Below, one piece after another: positions 8,991 through 18,000 of a stretch of 64,000 nucleotides of DNA. The DNA comes from Verrucomicrobiota bacterium (GTDB taxonomy: Bacteria; Verrucomicrobiota; Verrucomicrobiia; Limisphaerales; J093), in NCBI GenBank assembly GCA_029556615.1, contig JAKQDD010000259.1:1-64000 (forward strand), written 5' to 3'. The translations under genes and the position numbers were made by a program. Every line of letters begins with the position of its first letter. The stretch's first letter is position 1. The notes below the pieces were generated by a model. It saw only the letters and a program-made list of their open reading frames with translations, had not been told where the DNA came from and searched no databases.

Positions 8991-11423
8991 ATGCATCAAG
9001 AGTACGTGTCCGATCGCGTTTCCGGTCCGAGGCCGCGGCGTGGGTTGTGTGGGTTGCGGGCGCGCCTGGGGTGGGTTTCGCTGGCGCTTGGCCTGGGCTT
9101 GCCGCCCGCGGGTTGGGGACAACCGATCCCTGCGCGGCTCGGGGTGGTCGTGTTGCCCGAGGCGGGCACGGCGATGATCACCCAGACCGTGCAAACGGTC
9201 TCGCTGACCGTGACCAACCGCGAGCTGTTCGCGAATCTCGCGGCCTGGTACCGGCTCGAGACCAACACGGTGCCGATGGCCGATGACGGGGCGCCGCCGG
9301 ACCCGGTGCCGGCGGACGGGACGTTCACCGCCCTGCTCAGCGTGCCGGCGTATCCGGTGACCACGAACTTCACCGTCCGGTTCACTGCGGTGGGGCAGGA
9401 CCTGACGATCACGAACGAGACCGGCGAGCTGCTGCCCGAGTCCTGGAGCACCAACGTCACGGTCAGGACCTATAACGCGGTCGTGCGGCCCGCCAACGAC
9501 CACTTCGCCGACGCCATCAAGCTGGCGCCGGGCGGCGGTATCTCCACCGGCGCCAACGTGCAGGCGACGATCGAGCCGGCCGAACCGTTTCACGGCGAGG
9601 ACCCGGATGTGGCGGCGTCAGTCTGGTGGACGTGGTCGCCGACGAACGCGATGCGGGTGGTGGTGGACACGGCGGGCAGTTCGTTTCCGCCGGTTCTCGC
9701 GGTGTACACGGGGAGTGCTTTGGCGAACCTCAAGCTGGTGGCCGCCTCGACCAACGATGTCGTTCATGGCTTGAAGGCGAACGTCGTGTTTGATGCCCGC
9801 GCGGGCGTGACCTACCGCATTGCGGTGGCCGGGTATGACGAGAGCGGGCAGGGGACCATCCGGCTGAGCGTGACCGCCGGGGACGGGCCGGACACCGTGG
9901 CGCCGCTCGTGAACATCACGCAGCCTCCGAGCGAGGCGCTGTTTACCACGAACCTCGTCCGCATCACCGGGACGGCCAAGGACCCCGACCCGGGCGCCAC
10001 CGGCGTCAGCGCCGTCGAGGTCCAGCTCAATGACGAACCGCCGGTCCTTGCGAACGGCACCGTGACCTGGAACCTGTCGCTGACCATGCCGCCGGGGACG
10101 AATGTGATCCGCGCCGTTGCCTGGGATCTCGCGGGCAACGCCAGCCGGCCTTCCGTGGTCGTCGTCCGGTACATCCCTTCCTTGAATGACCATTTCGCCG
10201 ATGCCCTCGAGCTGACCGAGTTGTCGGGAACGACGACCGCCGACACCGAGTTCGCCACCCGCGAACCGGGGGAACCGGCGCACGCGGGAAACGAGGGCGA
10301 GCACTCGATCTGGTATTGGTTTCAGGCTCCGGCCGGGGGCACGCTGGAACTCACGACCCAGGGGTCCACCTTCGACACCCTGCTGGCCGTGTATACCGGT
10401 GATGCGGTGTCCGGACTGGAGCTCGTGGGGGCGAACGACGACGCGAGGCCGGGCAGCGGCTACAGCGATTTGACAGTGACGGTCCAGCGCGGGCAGGTCT
10501 ATCGCGTGGCGGTGGACGGCTTTGGCGGCGAGTACGGGATCGTCTCCCTGCGGCACATTTTCACGACGGTCGAGACCTACTACAGCCTGACCCTGCTCGC
10601 CGGTCTGGGAGGCACGATTGAACCGGCGGGAGGGTTGTATCTCGAGGGCTCGATCCAGACCGTGACTGCGCTGCCGGCGCGCGACTTCGAGTTCCTCGGC
10701 TGGCAGGGCAGCCTGAACACTCTCGAGAATCCGATCTCCCTGGTCATGACCCAGAACTACACCCTTTCCGCGACCTTCCGCGTGATCAGCCAGACCGAAG
10801 GCTTCGAGTCGGGCGGGTTCAGCCCCCAGCTTCCCTGGGGCAGCGCCGGAGCCGCCCTCTGGTTCGTCCAATCCGAGACCGCCTTTGCCGGCCAGTATGC
10901 CGCTCGGTCGGGTTCGATCAGCGACGGTGCGGTCAGCGCCCTGTTCCTCCAGACCCAGTTGATCGAGGGGACCGGGGCGTTTCGGGTTCGGGTCAGCTCC
11001 GAGGCAGGCTGGGATGGTCTCGAGTTCTATCTCAACGGCTCGCTTCTCAAACGATGGAGCGGCGAGATCGGATGGGAGAATTATCAGTTCCACGTGCCGG
11101 CGGGGGTGAACACCCTCGAGTGGCGCTACGTGAAGGACGCCAATTTCAGCGCGGGATCGGACGCCGCTTTTCTCGACAATCTCTATCTGCCGTTGCCCGA
11201 CGCGGCTGTGGCGGCCCGGCTTTCGATCGCCGTTTTGCCGGACCGCGGCTATCAGGTGGCGGTGCAAGGGTATCCGGGCCGGGCTTACCTGCTGGAGGCG
11301 TCCTCGGATTTGTCCACGTGGACGCCCGTCCACACGAACAGTTCGCCGAGCGGATCCTGGGTGTGGATGGACCTGGTGCCTCCGACGCGGTCGGCGAGGT
11401 ACTACCGGGCGCTTCTCCAGTGA
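8991..11423 (+). CDS. Exported modular protein with PPC-like, InlB-type and jelly-roll-like domains
   Basis: The product has 810 residues. ATG 8991 is favoured over GTG 8982 because GGAAGG at 8977-8982 sits 8 bases upstream as a ribosome binding site. The N-terminus has a basic stretch (RPRRGLCGLRAR) and then a hydrophobic signal core ending GWGQ. Two PPC-like domains (about 167-294 and 395-525) carry LAVYTGSAL and LLAVYTGDAV cores, with an Ig-like domain between them. An InlB-type repeat (about 528-598), a jelly-roll-like domain with the FESGGF and WRYVKDANFS signatures, and the terminal module ending ARYYRALLQ follow. It has the same tail as the M36 peptidase but no peptidase domain. Its stop overlaps the GTG start of coaE. 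It is perhaps an adhesin or matrix protein. Confidence 0.75.
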   Translation: MHQEYVSDRVSGPRPRRGLCGLRARLGWVSLALGLGLPPAGWGQPIPARLGVVVLPEAGTAMITQTVQTVSLTVTNRELFANLAAWYRLETNTVPMADDGAPPDPVPADGTFTALLSVPAYPVTTNFTVRFTAVGQDLTITNETGELLPESWSTNVTVRTYNAVVRPANDHFADAIKLAPGGGISTGANVQATIEPAEPFHGEDPDVAASVWWTWSPTNAMRVVVDTAGSSFPPVLAVYTGSALANLKLVAASTNDVVHGLKANVVFDARAGVTYRIAVAGYDESGQGTIRLSVTAGDGPDTVAPLVNITQPPSEALFTTNLVRITGTAKDPDPGATGVSAVEVQLNDEPPVLANGTVTWNLSLTMPPGTNVIRAVAWDLAGNASRPSVVVVRYIPSLNDHFADALELTELSGTTTADTEFATREPGEPAHAGNEGEHSIWYWFQAPAGGTLELTTQGSTFDTLLAVYTGDAVSGLELVGANDDARPGSGYSDLTVTVQRGQVYRVAVDGFGGEYGIVSLRHIFTTVETYYSLTLLAGLGGTIEPAGGLYLEGSIQTVTALPARDFEFLGWQGSLNTLENPISLVMTQNYTLSATFRVISQTEGFESGGFSPQLPWGSAGAALWFVQSETAFAGQYAARSGSISDGAVSALFLQTQLIEGTGAFRVRVSSEAGWDGLEFYLNGSLLKRWSGEIGWENYQFHVPAGVNTLEWRYVKDANFSAGSDAAFLDNLYLPLPDAAVAARLSIAVLPDRGYQVAVQGYPGRAYLLEASSDLSTWTPVHTNSSPSGSWVWMDLVPPTRSARYYRALLQ

Positions 11424-12064
11424 GCTCCTCTCGCACCCAACTCGTTGGTCTGACGGGCGGCGTCGCCATGGGGAAGTCGACCGTGGCGGGCTGGTTCGAG
11501 CAGCGTGGTCTGCCGGTGGTGGACACGGATCTTGTGGCCCGCCAGGTGGTCGAGCCGGGGCAGCCCGCGCTCCAGGCGATCCGGGCGCAGTTCGGGGAGG
11601 GGATCCTGGATGCCACGGGGCGGCTGGACCGCGCCGCCATGGCCCGGCGGGTGTTCTCAGACCCCGACGCGCGCCGGGCGCTCGAAGCCATCCTGCATCC
11701 CCGGATCCGGGAGGTGTGGCACCGGGAAGCGGAAGGTTGGCGTGCGGCGGGCCGGCCGGCAGGGGTGGTGGTAATTCCTCTCTTGTTCGAGACCGACGCC
11801 GGGGGCGATTTTGACGCCGTGGTGTGCGTGGCCTGCACGGCCCAGAGCCAGCAGCAGCGCCTGACAGCCCGCGGCTGGTCGGCGGACATGGCGGCGGCGA
11901 GGGTTCAGGCCCAGTGGCCGGTCCGCCGGAAGATGGCGCTGGCGTCGCACGTGATCTGGACGGAGGGCAGCTTGCAGACGGCGGCCCTTCAAGTGGACCG
12001 GGTGCTGGCGGCCTTGGGGCTGACGCCGACAATTGAATTTACACCGTCGGATTCGATCCGCTAG
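11420..12064 (+). CDS. coaE: Dephospho-CoA kinase
   Basis: CoaE phosphorylates the 3'-hydroxyl of dephospho-CoA in the last step of coenzyme A synthesis in the cytoplasm. The 214-residue product has the P-loop GLTGGVAMGKST near its N-terminus, then VVDTDLVARQVVEPG, LHPRIREVWHRE and the VVIPLLFETD segment, all typical of the family, at normal family length. The GTG at 11420 shares GTGA with the TGA stop of the upstream secreted-protein gene. The next in-frame ATG falls inside the P-loop, so GTG must be close to the true start, and translation is probably coupled. A housekeeping gene embedded among giant exported proteins is odd. Confidence 0.93.
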   Translation: MSSSRTQLVGLTGGVAMGKSTVAGWFEQRGLPVVDTDLVARQVVEPGQPALQAIRAQFGEGILDATGRLDRAAMARRVFSDPDARRALEAILHPRIREVWHREAEGWRAAGRPAGVVVIPLLFETDAGGDFDAVVCVACTAQSQQQRLTARGWSADMAAARVQAQWPVRRKMALASHVIWTEGSLQTAALQVDRVLAALGLTPTIEFTPSDSIR

Positions 12065-12086
12065 GATTCCCCCGCAACTAGGTTTC

Positions 12087-15000
12087 ATGAAGCACGCGAA
12101 ATGGATTGTGGGCGGCCTGTCGGCTGCCATGGTGCTCGTCTTTCTTGGGCAAGCCGGCTTTCGGACGCGGAATGCGCCTGTGCCGGGCGGTCGGGCGGAG
12201 GCTCTTGCACCGTCCCCGACACCGCCGGTGAAGCTGCTGACCATCGAGGCGGTGCCGTCGAGTCGTCACGCGGCGCCCGCCCAAACGGCGGCTCGCACCC
12301 CAGCGTCGTCGCCGGCGGCGGAGGTCGTGTCGGCCTACGCCGCGTTTGACGCCTGGGCGGCGGGGTGGCTCGAACCGGAAACTGGCGCAGGCCGGCCGGA
12401 CCTCGAGACCGGCCGGCAGCTGGCGGTTGCCCGACTCGACGCTCTCGCCCGCGAGATCAAGGTCAACCCGCGGAAGGCCTTGGAGCGGGCTGTGCCGTGG
12501 AGGGTGCGCCAGGCGCTGCCGCAAGAACTGCAGCCCCTTCTCGAGGAAGTCATCAGCGGCCGGGGCAATCTCGAAGTGTATTGGGTCTCGCCGCGGCCGG
12601 GCTCGGACTATCGCGAGTTCCCGGACGGCAAGATGCGGTATTTCATTCTGTCCGGGTCGGGACGGGTGTTTCGCGCGTATGTCTACGGCAGTCGCCGGGC
12701 CCAGATGACGCAGAAGAACATCGCCGTTCACGGGATCGCCGTGGGCGAAGTGCTGGCCTTGCACGAGGACCCTGCGCGGGTCCTGGACGCGGACGAATCG
12801 GCGGCGGTGCTCGCCTCGGGACAGGCCGCGGCGGCGGCGGGTTGCGCCGTGTGCGGCAAGACGGAGGCGGCGGGCCGACCGCCTCTGCTGATGGACTTCG
12901 GGGGTCAATGGATCCGGGTGTGCGACGCGAGTCACGGTGCGGAATTGAACACGACGTTGGCCGAGGCGGACCGGCAGGCCCGCGTCGGTCTGGCGTCGGC
13001 GGGGGGAGCCGGGCCGGCGGACAATCCGGTGTGGACCATGCCGCCGCCGGAGCATCCCAACGGCTCATGCGGCACGAAGCGGGTGCTTTACCTGCGGTTG
13101 GTATTCCCGGATGACACCCGGGTGCCGATCACCGAGTCCGAGGCCCAGGCCGTGATGCACGAGGTCAATGACTTCTATGTCGAGGCTTCGTACAACAAGA
13201 CGGCCTTGATCGCCACGATCAGCCCCGTGTTGACCCTGCCGTATCCGAAGCTCGACTATTCCTTCGAGGGGCCGGGAGCGATCCTCATGGACGCCGTGGC
13301 GGCCGCGCTTTCCGCCGGGTACGACGCGACCACGTACGACATCATCATGATGCGGCACCCGAATGTCCCCGGATTCGAGTGGGGCGGGCTGGGCGGGGGC
13401 GGGGTGACGTGGCTGCAGGGGTCCGATGCCGGCCTTGCGATTCATGAGTTGGGACATGTGTATGGCCTGGGTCATGCCAATTTCTGGGAGACGCGACGCC
13501 CGGTGCTGCCGCCGAATCCGAACAACAACCCATTCGACATCGACAGCGTGGTGGGGCATGACAGCGTGATCGGCGTCGGGGACGACATCGAGTACGGGGA
13601 CATCTACGATGTGATGGGCAGCGGGGGCGGCGAGGGGCCGACCAGTTCGACCCAGGTCTCGGCTTTCCGCGGGCATTTCAACGCGATCGGCAAGAAGATC
13701 CTGGGCTGGCTCACGGAGGCCTATATCGGCAATGCCACGAGCAGCAGCACCAACCGGATCTACGTCCACGACGTGCCGCATCTGGTCGACGGCCGCCAGT
13801 ACGCGCTTCGGGTTCCCAAGGACGCCCAGCGGACGTACTGGGTGAGCGCCCGGACGCGGATCACCACCAACCCGTGGGAACAGAACGGCGTGGAATTGCA
13901 CTGGGCCTCCTGGCAGCAGGCCAATGGCTACAGCGATCTGCTGGACACCACGCCCGGCTCCCGGCACGGACGGGACGACGCGGCGATTCTCGTCGGGCGA
14001 ACTTACGCGGACGAGGAATCCAAGGTGTACATCACGCCGGTCGCCAAGGGCGGGGCGGGGGAGGAGACGTGGTACGACATCGTGGTGCACACTGGCGTGG
14101 ACACCGACAACGTGCCGCCCGAGGTCACCGTGACCGCGTCCACGAACGTCGTGGCGGTTGGCGGGGCGATTCAGTTCACGGCCGCCGCCAGCGATCCCAA
14201 CGCGGATGCGCTCTCCTACTACTGGAGCTTCAGCGACGACCAGATTGTCGGCAACACCCCCGTGGTGTCGCGAATGTTCACCGCGCAGGGCGAGTACGTC
14301 GTGCGCTGTGACGTCAGCGACATGAAGGGGGGAACCACGAGCAAGCATGTCGTGGTGACCGTCGGTTCGCCGGCGACGCTGCGGATCAGCGGGGTGGTGG
14401 CGGACACGTTCGGCAATCCGGTCCGCGACGTCCGGATCTCGAACGGCGCCCTGACCGAGGGGAGCTACGAGTACCTGACCAACTACCAGTGGACGTACAC
14501 GGACTCGGACGGCGCGTTCACGCTGGTCAACCTGGCCGCCGGCAATCATCCGGTCAGCGCCTTCCTGAACGGGTACGTCACGAAGCCCCTCAACTTCAAC
14601 TCGCCGATCGTGCTCGTGGACCGCGATGCCGAGGGCGTGCAATTCCTGGCGACGCCGCGCACGGTGGTGACGGCACTGACGCTGACCAACGCCGACGCGG
14701 TGGCAGGTACCGCCGGGACGTTCGCGTTGACGCGGACGGGCGACACCAACACGGCGCTGCAGGCGGTCTTTCTGCTGGGGGGGAGCGCGCAGGCAGGGCC
14801 TGACTACGAGGACCTGACCAACATCGTGACCCAAACCAACGTGGTGCCCACGCCCTTCGGCGACTCCGAGGGCACGTATGATTTCTACGCCGTCGACTTC
14901 CCCACCGGCGTTGTGACGGTGAATGTCGACATCAAACCCCCCGGCGGCGTGACGGACAGCATCGACAAGCAGGCGATTCTCACCCTGATGTATCCGCTGC

Positions 15001-18000
15001 AGGTCATGCGCATCGTCTTCACCAACGGCGATTCGGGCACGATGGAGACCAACACGAACTACATCAACTACAGCGGCTGGGAGCTGCTGCCGGTGAACGG
15101 GGTGGACACGTGGTTCCAGAACTACTCGGATTACCTGCCGGCATGGCCCGGGGAGGCCCGGATGACGCTGAGCGCCAAGCCCGCGACCCGGCCCATCGTG
15201 TCGATCGTCGCCCTTTCCCCGGTAGCCACCGAGAATCAGGACGACGCCGGGCTCTTGGTCCTGACCCGCTCCGGTTTGACCTCGGAACCCGTCACGGTCA
15301 AGCTCCGGATCGAGGGCACGGCCACGGGCGGATCGGACTATGCAGCGTTGCCGACGACGGTGACGCTCCCTGCCGGGGCCACGTTTGTGAATCTGCCGGT
15401 GGTCGCCCGGCCGGACCTTTACCTCGAGGGGAACGAGCAAGTCCTCGCCAGCATCGAAGCAGACGCCGCGTATGACATTGCCGCCGGGTCGGCAGGCGTG
15501 ACGATTGTGGACAATGATCTGCCGACTGTGACCGTCGTGGCGACGGACAAGGTGGGCGCCGAGCTGAACCGCGAGACGGGCACGTTCGTGTTCACTCGCC
15601 AGGGCGATCTCACCCGTTCCCTGACCGTCAACTATTTCGTCTCGGGCACGGCCGTGCCCGGCGCGGACTACGCCACGCTGCCCGGCTCGGCTGTCATCCC
15701 CGCGGGCCAACCGTCGGTCAGTGTGCTCGTCACCCCCCGCGACAATGGCGCCAAGGACGGCGGCAAGACGGTCGAGGTCTTCCTGACTGACAGTCCCATT
15801 TACAACATCGGCACACCGAATACGGCCACGGTTGCCATTCTGGATCGGGCGCTGCCGGTCGTGAGCGTCACGGCCACCGACAATGCAGCTGCCGAGCCTG
15901 CCGAGACCGGGGAATTCGTCCTGACGCGGTCGGGCGACGTCAACCGGGAGTTGATCGTCAAAGTCCGCATGACGGGGACGGCCAAGGAGCTGGGGGATTA
16001 CACGGCCGTCGGGACGCGCCTCCGCTTCCCGCCCACGATCGGGCGCATCACGGTAACGCTCACGCCCATTGATGACCGGCTGCGGGAGGATTCCGAGTAT
16101 GCCATCATCGAAGTTCTGCCGAGCACGGATTACACGCTCGGCGCGGAGTACCAGGCGGCGGTCACGATTGCGGACGACGACAGCGGATCGCTGCCGGCAG
16201 TGGGCTTCAACTTCCTGACCGGGAGCGGCCCCGAGGATTGGGGGGCGGCGCTGATGGCGGTGTCGATCAGTGCGAACCCTGCGGCGGAGGATGTGCCGAT
16301 CACGGTGCACTACAAGGTGACGGGCGGGACCGCGTTGCCGGACGTGGACTACCCGTTGCTGACGGCGACCGGCATGGTGGTGTTCCCGTACAGCGACGAC
16401 CCGTACACGAATCGCACCCAGCTGTTGGCCCTGCCGATCAATCCCAACGATCTGCCCGAGTCGAACCGGACCCTGGTGATCACCCTGCTCGAGCCTCCCT
16501 CCTGGATCAGCAACTGGGTGACCACCAACGATATCACGATCACGAACGAGGTCGGTGAGCCCGTCCAGACCAACGAGGTCGTCACTAATTCCCTGATTGT
16601 TGGCATCCCGATGAACGGCCAGTTCGACGTCTACAAGACGCACACGTACACCATCCTCGACGATGATGCCTCGATTGTGTCCGTCTCCGCCCCGTCCGCT
16701 GAGGCGCGCGAGGAGGGCGCCAAGCCCGGGATGTTCCTTCTGACGCGGGAGGGGACGACGAACAGCAGCCAACGGGTCCTGGTCCAGCTCGGGGGGTACG
16801 CGAGCAATGGATCGGACTACCAGACCCTCACCAACGTCTATGTCTTTGCGCCGGGAGTCACGGAAATCGAAATCCCGGTCTATCCCATCGACGATCCAAC
16901 CCAGGAGTATCGCGAGGACGTCGTCATGACGATCCTCGAGACGCCGGGCGCGACCATCGGGGGGGGCTCGGCCACGGTGACCATTGACGACAATGACGGC
17001 ACGATCGAGTTCGCCCAGACGGCCTACACGGCCGTCGAGAGCGTGGGCGTGGCACGCATCCCCATCCGCAGGACCGGGAACGCGAACGGCGCGACCACGG
17101 TGGACTACGTGGTGTCCGCCGGCACCGCCACTCCAGGCGTCGACTTCGTTTCGACCAACGGCACGGTCGCCTTTGCCGCGGGCGAGGCCGTCCAGTACCT
17201 GCCCATTGCGATTCTCGACGACCTCGAAGTCGAGGCCGGGGAGACGATCACCCTGACGCTTCTGAACCAGGGCGGTGGCATCCCTCTCGGCGGCCAGACC
17301 ATCGCCACCTTGACGCTGATCGATGACGACACCGCAATCGAGTTCAGCCAGGCCGAGTTCCGGGCCAACGAGAACGGCACCAACGCGATCATCACGCTGC
17401 GGCGCCTCGGGATCCTCGAGGGCACGGCAGTCGTTGACTTGACGGCCACCAACGAAACGGCCATCGGCGGCGAGGACTTCGTGGCCACGAATCTGACGGT
17501 GACACTGGGCGCGGGGGTGAGCAACCTGACGGTGGCGGTTCGCTTGCTGGACGATGTCCTGGTTGAGACCAACGAGACCTTCCTGCTGACGCTGGCCACG
17601 AACGCGGCCTCAACCACCAGCCTGGGACCGCAGGCCGTCGCCCGCGTCGTGATTGCCGATGACGATTGCGCTCTCGGCTTCGCAGCCGCCGAGACGCGCG
17701 TCAACGAGTTCGAGCGCCTGGTCTCGATTACCATCGAGCGCGCGGGCGGTACCGTGAACCCTGTGTCGGTCGACTACGCGACCACCAATGACACCGCCAA
17801 GGCTGGCTCGGATTACCTGGCTGCGAGCGGCACGTTGTCATTCCTCGGGGACGCCTACGTGCTGGCGCCCGACGGGAGTGGAACCCTGGTCTTCCGGGCG
17901 GGAGAAACCGCCAAGACGATCCAGGTGCGCGTGCTCGACGACGCCCTCGGCGAGGGGAACGAAGCCTTCCAGGTGGCGCTCCGCAATCCGAAGGGCCCGG

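Noticed and set aside
11054-12064. A longer coaE frame from 11054
   Set aside because: The extra 122 codons lie inside the upstream secreted-protein gene in another frame and add no domain; GTG 11420 gives the normal CoaE length.
13065-16772. A 1235-codon open frame on the minus strand opposite the giant Calx-beta gene
   Set aside because: It is rich in Arg, His and Pro with no domain pattern, as expected for the antisense of GC-rich coding DNA. The plus-strand gene shows clear Calx-beta repeats. The long minus-strand frames at 174-2294, 2346-3989, 6752-8992 and 21420-24194 are the same kind of shadow.
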